Assembly (NCBI GenBank): GCA_016840515.1
Contig: JAEOSF010000016.1
Span: forward strand, 1-64,000
Source of the DNA: Candidatus Borrarchaeum yapensis
Lineage (GTDB): Archaea; Asgardarchaeota; Sifarchaeia; Borrarchaeales; Borrarchaeaceae
Direction of reading: 5' to 3'
DNA: 64,000 nt
Shown here one piece after another: positions 38,392 through 49,090 of this stretch. Within the stretch, counting starts at the first letter, position 1. Each line of letters opens with the position of its first letter. A program made the translations under genes and the position numbers. Below the pieces are notes generated by a model. The model saw only the letters and a program-made list of their open reading frames with translations. It searched no databases and was not told the DNA's origin.

Positions 38392-38904
38392 TCACAATCT
38401 CAAATCATATCGCTCTTCTGTGAGTGTTTGTCCCCATATTTCGTGGGTTATTTCTTCAGTTTTTTTGAAACCAGCAGAGACATATAGATAGCGTGCTGCA
38501 TCTAAATCACTGAATGTCCACAGAAAAACATTCTTGAATCCACATTTCTTACAGAACAAAATAGCTTCCTTAAAAAGCAGTTTTCCAAGCCCACAACCAC
38601 GAAAATTCGGATGAACAAGAAACCATCTAAGCTGCGCTTCTGATTCCGAGCGCCCAAAAACGGCTATCGAACCGATGGTTTTTCCTTTAATTTCTGCTAC
38701 CCAAAGTCGATCTTTATTAGAACTGAATGATTGAGCGAATTCAGAAAGACCTGATGCGACATAACCTTCAAATGTATGATCAAATCCATATTCCTCAGCG
38801 TAAACAACGGCATGAAGGTAAACAACTTTACCCATATCGCCAGGTTGAAGATTATAGCTCACATTAATGTCCTTTAGAATTCGTTGTTTTGTGTTACTGG
38901 GCAT
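38392..38904 (-). CDS. GNAT-family N-acetyltransferase
   Basis: LRWFLVHPNFRGCGLGKLLFKEAILFCKKCGFKNVFLWT. Confidence 0.9.
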   Translation of the reverse strand: MPSNTKQRILKDINVSYNLQPGDMGKVVYLHAVVYAEEYGFDHTFEGYVASGLSEFAQSFSSNKDRLWVAEIKGKTIGSIAVFGRSESEAQLRWFLVHPNFRGCGLGKLLFKEAILFCKKCGFKNVFLWTFSDLDAARYLYVSAGFKKTEEITHEIWGQTLTEERYDLRL

Positions 38905-38996
38905 AGATATCCTTCAGCTTATTAAGTGCTTTTTCTACTATTATATATTTAATGAAGATTTGGAGAGAATTTGATTCAAACCGTTAATGTGATGAT

Positions 38997-39992
38997 ATGG
39001 ACAAATTTGATAGGTTAATGACAACATTCTCAGGCGGTTCTTTAGATCGGTGGGCTTATGCATTATGGAAACACTTTCCTGGCGATGACAGGACGCCACA
39101 GGGCTTTGCAGATGCCCATGTGAGATTTCAGAGAAACTATGATTCCGATGTATTGAAACTTACTCCACATGGTAGTTTTTGTACGGTTGATTGGGGATGC
39201 GAAGTAGGACCAGTTCATCCAATCTATGGTTCACCGTCAGTGTTAAACTCTCCAATCAAAAATGCTTCAGACTTTGAGCTCATCGAAGAATTAGATCCGA
39301 TGGATGGCGAATTTGGGTTGCAATTAGAAGGCGTTCGGAAGGTATCGAATATATTGAGCGGAAATGTTCCGCTGATGATGACAGTTTTTAGCCCATTTAT
39401 GGTAGCAAGTCAGCTTGATCCCAATATCTTGAATCATGTTTATGAAGCTCCTTCCCAGATCGAAGAAGGCCTCAAAGTAATAACACGGGTTATGACCGAA
39501 TTCGGACACACAGTTCTAGACGCAGGCACTAATGGTCTCTTTATTGCTTCTCAACATAGTGTTGAGGGAAAACTTAAGAACCAAGAGTTTTTGGATTTTG
39601 AGGCTAAGTATACACTTAGATTATTGAATGATCTCAGGCCCCATACTGACTTTATAGTGTTTCATATCCATGGTAATAAGCCCTTATTCAAATATATCGC
39701 TGATAACTATCCCATAGATGCCATTAACTGGCATAGTCAACATACATCCCCAACAATAAGAGACGCTCTTAAAATCTTCAATAAAGGCCTCTTTGGTGGA
39801 CTTGACGAAACTGAAACTATTAGAAAAGGAACACCGCTTGCCATAAAAAAGCAACTTCAAGAGGTTATGCTAATTTCCAATTCACGCTTATTACTTGCTC
39901 CTGGCTGTGTCATCCCTATTAATGCTCCTGAAGAAAACTTACGTATGATAGTAGAAGTCATTAAGAATTCCCCTCCACCAATCGTGCGTTAA
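38997..39992 (+). CDS. Uroporphyrinogen decarboxylase (URO-D) family protein
   Basis: DVLKLTPHGSFCTVDWGCE..., HIHGNKPLFKYIADNYPIDAINWHSQHTSPTIRDALKIFNKGLFGGLDE. Confidence 0.85.
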   Translation: MDKFDRLMTTFSGGSLDRWAYALWKHFPGDDRTPQGFADAHVRFQRNYDSDVLKLTPHGSFCTVDWGCEVGPVHPIYGSPSVLNSPIKNASDFELIEELDPMDGEFGLQLEGVRKVSNILSGNVPLMMTVFSPFMVASQLDPNILNHVYEAPSQIEEGLKVITRVMTEFGHTVLDAGTNGLFIASQHSVEGKLKNQEFLDFEAKYTLRLLNDLRPHTDFIVFHIHGNKPLFKYIADNYPIDAINWHSQHTSPTIRDALKIFNKGLFGGLDETETIRKGTPLAIKKQLQEVMLISNSRLLLAPGCVIPINAPEENLRMIVEVIKNSPPPIVR

Positions 39993-40051
39993 GTACGTTA
40001 TCTGAATTTAAATCTAACAAGCTAAGAAACTTTCAGAGTTTTTAAAGGAAA

Positions 40052-40735
40052 TTAATATACGAACGGGATAAATTTCTTGGTTTTGCTGGCCCATGTACGA
40101 TATTGTTCTTTGTAACGTTCTTCTAAATACTTGGAGAGCATTGGAATTAAAAAGAACACGAAATTTAAGGTGCAGAATATCGGCATGATGGCGGACCACA
40201 AGTTGCGAGTCATTATAGCCCAGCCAATTAACCAGACGGTGTCACCAAAATAGTTAATATGTCTTGCGAAACCAAATAGACCGCCGGTGTAGAGTTTACC
40301 CTTATTTTCTGGCCGGTCTTTGAAGCGTTTTCGCTGAAACTCGGATCCTGTATTGAGGAAACTTCCTATAAAGAAAATAATGATAGCAAAATAATCTATG
40401 ACATCGATGGGTGCGGATTGGGCACCACCGCTTAATGCGAATCCGAGTTGATAGAAAACAATTGCGCCAATAATTGCACCTGTTTCTTTCCAATCTATTT
40501 TACGCCGAAGCAAACAAAATGATGTTAGATTAAGCCTGAGGAAAAAGATAATGCTAAAGATTAGAAGGATAATTCTACGGGTTACATTACCTGGTTACCA
40601 GGTGATACCGAAAAAATTACCGATTAACTCTATACCACCGCCAAAATAAATCCAAGTAACGAAATTTATAATAATAACGTGGACTATCAGCATGGAATAA
40701 CGTGTTATCATAGAAGTTTCGACTTCGCCGTGCAT
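40052..40735 (-). pseudogene. DUF1295/isoprenylcysteine-methyltransferase-like membrane protein with in-frame TAA at 40595-40597
   Basis: Same minus frame: MHGEVETSMITRYSMLIVHVIIINFVTWIYFGGGIELIGNFFGITW*PGNVTRRIILLIFSIIFFLRLNLTSFCLLRRKIDWKETGAII...LFGFARHINYFGDTVWLIGW. Confidence 0.7.
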
Positions 40736-40899
40736 TTTCGGGACCTTCATTCATATTAACAAGATATGTAGTTCAAGAAAGTCAAGAGCCTAATAGAAAC
40801 TCTATAAAAAACCGATGAGGTGTCTTCTTGCAAGGTAGTTATAAATCTTTCAATATCATCAAATAAAAAATAAAAAAAAGAGAGGCTTTTTTACTGCAT

Positions 40900-41865
40900 T
40901 TAAACTGCTACTGCAATCTGCAAGTTTTTAACTAACTCTTTGTAGCGGTTTCTGACTGTAACTTCCGTGACTCGTGCAACACGTGCGATTTCACGTTGGG
41001 TTCTGCGTTCATCTTCCAATATTCCAGAGATATAGAGGGCTGCAGCAGCCAGTCCGGTTGGATCCTTTCCAGCAGTGATCCCTGCTTTCTTAGCTGTTTC
41101 GAGGATCTTTATAGCGCGTCCTGATGCTTTTCCAGTAAGTGCAAGTTCGTTAGAAAAACGGGATATGAAATCAATGGGTGTACTTATAGGGATTGCCACA
41201 TCAACCAGTCTTACAAGTTGTCTGAAGCATTGTCCAAGCTGTTTTTTATTAGTACGTGAGTGTTCTGCAGTTTCATCTAAGGTCCGAGGAATTTTTCTGA
41301 TGCGACAGGCCGCATACAAGGTAGCGGCAACCATAACTTCAATGGTAGTACCACGGCTCATACGTCTTTCTAATGCTTTTCGATAGATAATCGCAGCTTC
41401 TTCTTTAATTGATCGTGGAATACCCATTTGACTCGCTAAGCGATCCAACTCACTCAATGCTTGAATGAGGTTGCGTTCGCGAGAACTGTGTGTCCGAGTA
41501 CGTCGTTGCCACTTTCTCATTCTGTAAATTTCAGCACGTCGGCTAGGTGCAAGTTTTTTTCCATAAATGTCTTTATTTTCACGGCCAATCATAGTTGATA
41601 GGCCTTTATCATGGATTGAATAATTAATGGGGCTTCCTACACGACTTCGTTTCTTTCGTTCTTCTGCCGTGTAACTGCGCCATTCAGGCCCCAGATCCAT
41701 CATATGTTCTTCAATAACTAACCCACAATCGTTACAGATGACCTCACCACGAGTATCGTCACAGATAACATTCGCAGATCCACAATCTGCACAATAAGCC
41801 TCTCGACAAAAAGCTTTATCTAGTTCTTTATATAGATTTTTCTTTAGATCTATGGATTCATTCAT
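40900..41865 (-). CDS. tfb: Transcription initiation factor IIB
   Basis: Zn-ribbon CADCGSANVICDDTRGEVICNDCGLVIEE; two cyclin-like repeats; ITAGKDPTGLAAAALYISG. Confidence 0.97.
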   Translation of the reverse strand: MNESIDLKKNLYKELDKAFCREAYCADCGSANVICDDTRGEVICNDCGLVIEEHMMDLGPEWRSYTAEERKKRSRVGSPINYSIHDKGLSTMIGRENKDIYGKKLAPSRRAEIYRMRKWQRRTRTHSSRERNLIQALSELDRLASQMGIPRSIKEEAAIIYRKALERRMSRGTTIEVMVAATLYAACRIRKIPRTLDETAEHSRTNKKQLGQCFRQLVRLVDVAIPISTPIDFISRFSNELALTGKASGRAIKILETAKKAGITAGKDPTGLAAAALYISGILEDERRTQREIARVARVTEVTVRNRYKELVKNLQIAVAV

Positions 41866-42304
41866 TTAAAGTATTTCTCCTTGAATTTCTCAAAGACACG
41901 GTTGGTTTACGGAGTACGGCATCAATTTAAGATAATACTTATCAAAACTATATTCACTAAGTATTCTTCTAATGGTATTCAGAAAACCTGAAACTCGCAT
42001 CACACCTTTATGGTTTACAAACAGAAAGGTAAAGATAAACTCATTTATAAATTTTACTATATCGGATATTCTACATGATTTATCATAACAAAAAAATAAG
42101 TAATCTAATTCATCCAAACCAAGAATTATTTAGTATTATAAGTTTTTTCAATAAAAAATCTATTCTTACCAATTCATATGGAATTTAAATTGTTCATAAG
42201 GCTCTTTTAAGATATCATATTTCAAAAACATTATACATTAGTTTGTTTGTCAATTAAACTTTAGGAAGACCATTTTAACATGAACATATTAAGCATTAAT
42301 CATG

Positions 42305-43201
42305 TTAGTGAGACTTCTTGTTTCTGTTAGCGAGAGAACTTTTAGAAAGTCGAGAATCAAAAATTGTATGTAAAGCAAGTGTGATTACTATTATTACACC
42401 ACTGATCAATGCGATTGTCGTAGGTTGTTCACCGATAAAAATCCATACCCAAAGAGAACCAAGAATGGTTTCAAGTAGTGTTAAAAGTCCTGATTGGGCA
42501 GGTTGCAAATTACGAGATCCTATTACAAACAAGCATGAACCAAGTCCTACTTGAACTGCACCAAGAGTAACCAAAATGCTGAGATCATGTGCCGCAATCG
42601 TATAGGTTGACATCAATGGAAAAGCAAAAATCGCTGAAATAAACCCAGCAAGACAAATCGCCGGAATTAAATTGATTTCGCGAGTTCTTCTAACTACAAT
42701 AATATAACTCGCAAGAGATACAGCGTTTCCCAACGCGAAGACATCTCCTAGCCATGTCCCTGTTACCAGAGAGTCAGATACCATTGCAAACATGCTTATC
42801 ATCACAATAACAACTGCTAGCCCTGTTCTGACTCTAACCCGTTCACGAAGTAAGAACCAACCAAATAGCGCGGCAAATAATGGTGCAGTCCCTTGTAGTA
42901 CAAGTGCATTTGCAACTGTGGTATATGAGAGAGAATTCACATAAAAAATCATGGACATTGCTAGAAAAACTCCAGCTGCTACACCTGGGATTCCACTTTT
43001 TTTAAAGGATTTAAGAAAACGCCTCTGGTCTCTTAAGATTAAAAATACTAGGACCGTTAATCCCATGAAAAAAGCACGCCAAAAAACAGTCTCCCATATA
43101 TTGGTGGTTACAATTCTTATGCCAAGACCACCTATGCTCCAACATAGAGGCGCTGCTGCTGTTATGAGAAGAGAACGTCTATAGTTGGGATCCGTCCACA
43201 T
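42305..43201 (-). CDS. EamA/DMT-family transporter
   Basis: About 10 TM segments; TTVANALVLQGTAPLFAALFGWFLLRERV. Confidence 0.9.
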   Translation of the reverse strand: MWTDPNYRRSLLITAAAPLCWSIGGLGIRIVTTNIWETVFWRAFFMGLTVLVFLILRDQRRFLKSFKKSGIPGVAAGVFLAMSMIFYVNSLSYTTVANALVLQGTAPLFAALFGWFLLRERVRVRTGLAVVIVMISMFAMVSDSLVTGTWLGDVFALGNAVSLASYIIVVRRTREINLIPAICLAGFISAIFAFPLMSTYTIAAHDLSILVTLGAVQVGLGSCLFVIGSRNLQPAQSGLLTLLETILGSLWVWIFIGEQPTTIALISGVIIVITLALHTIFDSRLSKSSLANRNKKSH

Positions 43202-43290
43202 TTTCGTGCTTCCATAAAGATGATTTTTGAATTTTTGGAACTATTTGTTTATTTACTTATGCCCTATTTACATGAAGAAAAGCAAGAAAG

Positions 43291-43595
43291 CACCACCGCT
43301 TCAGCGTGGTGATGAATGGCGGTAATTTGTGTTCACTTTCATCACGTACATCGAGGGGTCTCCCTAACGTTATATAGGTGGTATGAGGAAGGTATCAATA
43401 ACAATTGGAGGGATAATGCGCACACTTGAAGATAAGGTGCATACTCCGATTCGATTGCCTCACCATCATTAGCAGTACCTACGGAGCGTAGGGATGTTAA
43501 CCCTGTGAAGATACGACCTCCGTAACCCGCAAGGGGATCGAGTCTGTCGTTGAAGCAGGAAGCCTCAATGCTTTAGTACGAGGTAGTTCACTTAT
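43291..43595 (+). mobile_element. IS200/IS605-like relic or nonautonomous derivative, copy B
   Basis: Homologous to the reverse complement of 6388-6675; left hairpin CACCAcCGC-TTCA-GCGTGGTG at 43291; right end GCCTC...GAGGTAGTTCAC around 43562-43591. Confidence 0.65.
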
Positions 43596-43713
43596 CGTGA
43601 AATGAGGTCTTCTTGATTTTTTATAACATAAAGTAGTTAAGCAGAAAAATTGAAACTAACAGTTAATTTGCAAACATTTTAGCAGTTGGAAGTTTAGCTC
43701 ACCTTGGATAGTT

Positions 43714-44778
43714 TTAATTTATTGGGAGTCCAAAAACACTATTAACAAATACAAAAACAACGAGGATTAAAAGAAAAAGCACTCCCATTCTTCTTGATAA
43801 TCTGTTTTTAATCGAAATCCACGTAAACATTAAAATCATAAGTATTAAAATCGCCAGATTAATTGGATATACTGGTGTAGGAGTTAAATCCTGCAGAATG
43901 ATTCCACTAATTCCATACGTCACTCCTAAATTCCATACGACTTTTCCGATTTCTGCCCCTATTCCGAGTTCTTGCTTGTGTTTTCGGATTGCTGAAACGA
44001 TTAAGAATAATTCTTCCACATTTGTCGTCCAAGCTATTATTAAAAATCCAAACAACGATTCAGTCAAACCAGTAAGGATGATAATGTTCTCAGTAGCAAA
44101 TATGAGAAAAAACCCGCCAATAACAACGAGAAAGAATCCCAACAATGATTTTCCGATGATGATGGTCTCAGACTCTTCTTCTTGTTCTTCCTTCTCTCGA
44201 TATACTTCTTCATCATCATCTTGCTCCTCAATTTCATCAGTTTCATTATCGGAAATTATTATTTCAGTAACATGATGCTCTTTGAATGTTCGAATATTGC
44301 GTGATAGGTACCACCCAAACAAAGCTAAGTTGACCAAACCAAAAATCAGTAATCCTTTAGGCAAATAAACTCCTAGAATCACTGTAACTGTCAGAAGGCA
44401 TAACAAGAGAGGGTAAAATTTAGGCACTTTTTCGAAATCAAGGGAGAAAAATAGCGCAGGAAGCCCAAATGCTATGGCTAGTGCAATGATCGTGTTTCCA
44501 ATGACATTTCCAATTGCTACGTGTTGAAGGCCTTCTATGGAAGCAAAGATTGAGGCAACAGACTCTTCTGGATCTATACCAAGAATTAAAAGTCCTACAA
44601 TGAAAGGTGAAAATTGATGCATTTCACAAAGATCTTTGAGACCATCTATGAAAACATCTGCTCCAAAATAAACTACAACATAGGCTCCAATAAAAAGAAG
44701 TATAAAGCCAAGTAAGCTCAATGAATCACTTTCCGCTAACAATCTTCTGAAAGAGGTTTTCCTCGATATTGCCTCCAC
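43714..44778 (-). CDS. Sodium/calcium exchanger (CaCA)-family membrane protein
   Basis: Two alpha-repeat-like segments: GIDPEESVASIFASIEGLQHVAIGNVIGNT and AWTTNVEELFLIVSAIRKHKQELGIGAEIGKVVWNLG; acidic central loop. Confidence 0.85.
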   Translation of the reverse strand: MEAISRKTSFRRLLAESDSLSLLGFILLFIGAYVVVYFGADVFIDGLKDLCEMHQFSPFIVGLLILGIDPEESVASIFASIEGLQHVAIGNVIGNTIIALAIAFGLPALFFSLDFEKVPKFYPLLLCLLTVTVILGVYLPKGLLIFGLVNLALFGWYLSRNIRTFKEHHVTEIIISDNETDEIEEQDDDEEVYREKEEQEEESETIIIGKSLLGFFLVVIGGFFLIFATENIIILTGLTESLFGFLIIAWTTNVEELFLIVSAIRKHKQELGIGAEIGKVVWNLGVTYGISGIILQDLTPTPVYPINLAILILMILMFTWISIKNRLSRRMGVLFLLILVVFVFVNSVFGLPIN

Positions 44779-45685
44779 TTATCACAGAAACAACAGTTTT
44801 ATCCTTGAATTTATCTTTATTTTCTAAGATAGGGGCAATAGCAATTGCTCCAGCCCCCTCGGCAATTTGATTTTCCTTCTCCCAGAGTTGTTGAATAGCT
44901 TCCTTTATAGTCTCCTCTTGGACCAACACGAAATCATCCACATACTTCTGGATTAGCTTGAACGTGATAGCATCCTTTTCAAGCCCTCCCAACAAACCTT
45001 CAGCTAAAGAATCTTGCTCTTCTATCACAACAATTTTATCCGCTTTTAAAGATTCATATACGGTTGGTGCAACCTCTGACTGAACTCCGATAATTTGAAC
45101 GCTTGGATTAAGGCTTTTTGCGGCAATTGCAATCCCTGAAATCAATCCGCCGCCACCGACGGGCACAATAATTATGTCAACATGCTGAAGTTCTTCAAGA
45201 ATTTCTAAACCAATTGTTCCTTGACCTGCAATAATACCTTCATCGTTATAGGGACTTATGTAAATCAACCCTTCTTTAATTGCAACCTCTCTCGCTTTCA
45301 GCTCAACTTCGTCGCATCGCGTTGAATATAGAATAACCTCTACATTATACTTCTTGATTTTGTCGAGTTTTGCTTTCGAAGTATTCGTAGGCACGTATAT
45401 TTTTGCTGGGATATTTAGTTGCTCTGCTACGCGGGCAACGCCCTGCGCGTGATTGCCTGTAGAAGCGGTGACAATGCCTCGTCTTCGTTCTTCAAGAGTC
45501 AATTGAGTTATTCGGTTTATTGCACCTCGGATCTTGAATGAATTTGTTATTTGCTGATTTTCAAGTTTTAAGTAAACCTCCCCACTACAGAGCTTGCTTA
45601 AGAATTGCGAATGGACTAATGGAGTACTTTTAGCTAGCGTGTATATGTTCTCCCTCGCTTTTTTGATATTTTGAAGGGTTATCAA
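44726..45685 (-). CDS. PLP-dependent threonine/serine dehydratase
   Basis: VYLKLENQQITNSFKIRGAINRI, TASTGNHAQGVARVA, PVGGGGLISGIAIAA, VISGGNIEE. Confidence 0.93.
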   Translation of the reverse strand: MITLQNIKKARENIYTLAKSTPLVHSQFLSKLCSGEVYLKLENQQITNSFKIRGAINRITQLTLEERRRGIVTASTGNHAQGVARVAEQLNIPAKIYVPTNTSKAKLDKIKKYNVEVILYSTRCDEVELKAREVAIKEGLIYISPYNDEGIIAGQGTIGLEILEELQHVDIIIVPVGGGGLISGIAIAAKSLNPSVQIIGVQSEVAPTVYESLKADKIVVIEEQDSLAEGLLGGLEKDAITFKLIQKYVDDFVLVQEETIKEAIQQLWEKENQIAEGAGAIAIAPILENKDKFKDKTVVSVISGGNIEENLFQKIVSGK

Positions 45686-45723
45686 GTCTCTCTCGAACTC
45701 CTCTATAGGGTTTTTCTACCTAT

Positions 45724-46722
45724 TTAAAGCAACTTGATTCGTTGACCCATTTCTTTCTGTTTTGCTAACTGATATACAACATTCGCCGCAGCTATATCTT
45801 GAACCGCCAGCCCTGTTGAATCAAAAAGCGTAACTTCTTCCTCTGTCTCTCTTCCTACTTTCTTCCCAAGTAAGATCTCACCAATTTCTGCATGGATATC
45901 ACTTTCTTGGATCAAGCCTTGAGCGAGTGCATGTTGGGTTTCACCGATCACGCGACACTGCTTAAGGCTATCAACCACGATTTTTTTAGCTCGTTTCATA
46001 ATATTTGGGTCTAGTTCTTGTTTGCCAGGGCCATCTGCTCCAAATGCATTTATATGCATGCCATCTTCAATCCATTCATCCATAATCATAGGTTTTTTAG
46101 ATGGGACTGCTGTTACAACGATGTCTACATTACTCACAGCAATTTGAGCAGTATCAACAGCCTGAACATCGATGCCAAGTCGTTCACTCATCTCAACTAC
46201 ATATTTCTCACTGTTAACCTTGTTAATATTGAATACCTTTACCTGCTCCAGAGGAAAAATTTCATTTAGAGCCAAAACCTGCATTCGCCCTTGTGTTCCT
46301 GAGCCTATAACACCCACTCGTTTAGCATCTTTTCTTGCAAGAACACTGGCAGCTACTGCACCTGCAGCACCAGTTCTGACCGCAGTAACATATGATCCAT
46401 CCATGATCGCGAGAGGCATGCTTGTTTTTAGATCTAGTAAGATGATGACTGCGAACCCTGGTGGTAAACCTAGTTTTGGATTATCATAATAACCAGAAGC
46501 AATCTTGGTTCCAATCAGCCCAAAGTTCTCTGCAGCCCCCGATTTAATATCTACCTCACCTCTGTATTTTGCCACATCTAAGTGTTGAACCTGAGGCATT
46601 TCAACTTGTCCTAATGCGAATGCCTTGTAAGCATCAGTAACCGCTTTAATAGCGTCACTCATCGGAAGACATGATCTAACTTCTTGCTGTGATAAAATGA
46701 TTATTTCAGACACTTCAAACAC
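45724..46722 (-). CDS. Ornithine cyclodeaminase/archaeal alanine dehydrogenase family
   Basis: SYVTAVRTGAAGAVAASVLARKDAKRVGVIGSGTQGRMQVLAL; INAFGADGPGKQELDP. Confidence 0.93.
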   Translation of the reverse strand: MFEVSEIIILSQQEVRSCLPMSDAIKAVTDAYKAFALGQVEMPQVQHLDVAKYRGEVDIKSGAAENFGLIGTKIASGYYDNPKLGLPPGFAVIILLDLKTSMPLAIMDGSYVTAVRTGAAGAVAASVLARKDAKRVGVIGSGTQGRMQVLALNEIFPLEQVKVFNINKVNSEKYVVEMSERLGIDVQAVDTAQIAVSNVDIVVTAVPSKKPMIMDEWIEDGMHINAFGADGPGKQELDPNIMKRAKKIVVDSLKQCRVIGETQHALAQGLIQESDIHAEIGEILLGKKVGRETEEEVTLFDSTGLAVQDIAAANVVYQLAKQKEMGQRIKLL

Positions 46723-46850
46723 CTTTCAAAACTTAATAACGAATTGTATAATAAAATTTCTGCCTGTTAAACCAAGCTATAAAAGGATGAAAATGACTAT
46801 GGTATAAATTGAATTAAAAGCGTTTAAAAAATTGAAAGGGTGAAAGAAAA

Positions 46851-47567
46851 ATGTCTGAAGAAAAGGAAAAATCGTTTTTAAGATATGAAATTACTGGACG
46901 TCCCGCATTTTCGGTAGTTCGCATTTATCTAGACCAACCAGGACAACAAGTAGTAGCAGAGGGCGGAGCAATGGTTTATATGGATGGACATGTCGACATG
47001 AAAACGAAATCATCAGGAGGAGTCTTAAGAGGTTTGAAAAGAAAACTTTCTGGAGAATCAATGTTTCAGAACTTTTTCGAACTCACAGAAGGTTCAACGA
47101 AGCCTGGCATGATAGCTTTTGCTCATGGAGCACCAGGAGACATTGTGCACATACATCTTAATCAAGGAGAAGAATGGACTTTAAGTAAAGATGCATATAT
47201 TGCAAGCACTCCCTCGGTTCAAGTCACCACTCAAGTGGGCAAAATTGCAAGCCTTTTAGGTGGTGAAGGGTTATTTTTAACAAAAGTTTTTGCTGAAGCC
47301 GAAGGTGATGTCTGGCTCGGTGGATATGGTTACATTGAACGACACGAGATTGGCCCAAGCGAAGAATTTGTCATTGACACTGGAGTGATGATGGCGTTCC
47401 CAGCAAACATGCAATATCGTACATCAAAAGTTGGAGGCAAGAAAAGTTTCTTACTTGGAGGCGAAGGCATAGTTATGCGATTTACAGGTCCTGGAATTAT
47501 ATATACACAGAATCGTGAAATGCGTCTACTAGCATCGTTACTGATGCCCTATTTGCCCAAGGACTAA
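46851..47567 (+). CDS. TIGR00266/AIM24-family protein
   Basis: QVVAEGGAMVYMDGHVDMKTKSSGG...GLFLTKVFAEAEGDVWLGGYGYIERHEI. Confidence 0.88.
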   Translation: MSEEKEKSFLRYEITGRPAFSVVRIYLDQPGQQVVAEGGAMVYMDGHVDMKTKSSGGVLRGLKRKLSGESMFQNFFELTEGSTKPGMIAFAHGAPGDIVHIHLNQGEEWTLSKDAYIASTPSVQVTTQVGKIASLLGGEGLFLTKVFAEAEGDVWLGGYGYIERHEIGPSEEFVIDTGVMMAFPANMQYRTSKVGGKKSFLLGGEGIVMRFTGPGIIYTQNREMRLLASLLMPYLPKD

Positions 47568-47678
47568 CTGAATAAACAATCTTTTTCTCTTTTTTCATAT
47601 TAAAGTATCTAGTCACCGTTAACAGGTCTGTGACTTAGAATCTGCAATAGATAAGAAAAACAAATAATTTTAACAGTT

Positions 47679-48821
47679 TTAATTCAATTTTGCTAAAATT
47701 CCTTGATACACTTGATAAAGCTGTTTTAAAGACGGAATATCACACCACTCATCTGCGGCATGAGATCCCTTCCCTGATGGTCCCAAATCAATAGTAGGAA
47801 TACCTAACATCCCAATAAAGTTGCTATCGGCAACTGTCCTACCTAACAAAAACCTAGGTTCAATTCCAGTTGCTAATTTAACTTCTTCAGCAGTTATACG
47901 TACTAAAGGATTATCTAACGGCGTATAGAAAGGTAATGGCGCTCGGGTGGGTCGTGGATGTATATTTACTTCAACTTTTGTCTCTGGATCTAATTCAGTA
48001 TTGTGAATAATGTCAAGAACTGCGTCCAATACCATTTCAGAAGTTTCTATAGGAAGATAATGACGATCTAATACTAGTTTGACTGTTTCCGGTACTGATA
48101 GACTATTAACACCACCATTAATAGCTAAGAAGCATTGACTACCTTCAATATTGAAGGGATGACCCATCCACCCGACATCTAGAGCTTCAAGGCTCTGAAT
48201 GACACGACCAGCTTCATTTATAGCATTGACTCCTCTCTTTGGAGTAGCACCATGAGCAGCCTTGCCATGAACTGTGATATCTAAAATAAGTCTGCCACGC
48301 CTCCCAACTAGGAAATTTCCTAAATAATGAGGTTCGCCCACAATAGCATAAGCAACTTTATCAGGTGAAATAATGTTTTTTTCAATTAGAGTAATAGTAC
48401 CACGAGACCAAAGTTCTTCATCAGTGACTGCCGTAAACAAAACATTAAGATTAGGTTTAAACTCTCCTTTCAGTAAGCCTTCCATAATTCCAAGTTGGAC
48501 AGCTAAACCAGATTTCATGTCACAAGCGCCGATGCCATAGAACTTTTCACCAACAAGCTCTCCATATGGATCCCGAGTCCAACCGCGCATTTCCTCAACT
48601 GTATCCGAATGTGAATTCAAGAGGATCCACGGTTTGTTTGAATCTACATGGAATTCCGCAATGACATCAGGTCCACTATCCAGAACTTCAACTTTATATG
48701 GTTCATAACCTAGATCTGCAAGAAAATCAAAAATCCATGAACTAATTTTATGTTCCTTGCCATACCTAGAAGGAATCTGTACCAGTTCTTGAAGTATCTT
48801 GAAAATCCTATTATTCTGCAT
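47679..48821 (-). CDS. M20-family peptidase/deacylase (ArgE/DapE-like)
   Basis: LLNSHSDTVEEMRGW, GACDMKSGLAVQLG, AVTDEELWSRGT, GKAAHGATPKRGVNAI, GPSGKGSHAADEW. Confidence 0.93.
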   Translation of the reverse strand: MQNNRIFKILQELVQIPSRYGKEHKISSWIFDFLADLGYEPYKVEVLDSGPDVIAEFHVDSNKPWILLNSHSDTVEEMRGWTRDPYGELVGEKFYGIGACDMKSGLAVQLGIMEGLLKGEFKPNLNVLFTAVTDEELWSRGTITLIEKNIISPDKVAYAIVGEPHYLGNFLVGRRGRLILDITVHGKAAHGATPKRGVNAINEAGRVIQSLEALDVGWMGHPFNIEGSQCFLAINGGVNSLSVPETVKLVLDRHYLPIETSEMVLDAVLDIIHNTELDPETKVEVNIHPRPTRAPLPFYTPLDNPLVRITAEEVKLATGIEPRFLLGRTVADSNFIGMLGIPTIDLGPSGKGSHAADEWCDIPSLKQLYQVYQGILAKLN

Positions 48822-49090
48822 AATAATATCCTCGAATACTTAATAGAACGATATGGTATCTTAAGCAGTTTTCATTTATTTTAGTATTTAAAATCATGTA
48901 ATTGTCAAAAAATGTTTTGAAAAACCGTTTTAGCAAAAAGGAAAGCTCTAAATGTTCGATTAACTTGTCAGAAACTTTATATTAAATTATTGAGAGTCAT
49001 TTAATAGTGAATGTAAATGAGGTGCAATAACTCCAAAGCAATTTAGTTCTCATAACCTTTCTATTGTGTCGGAGTCTTTAAAAAGATGGT

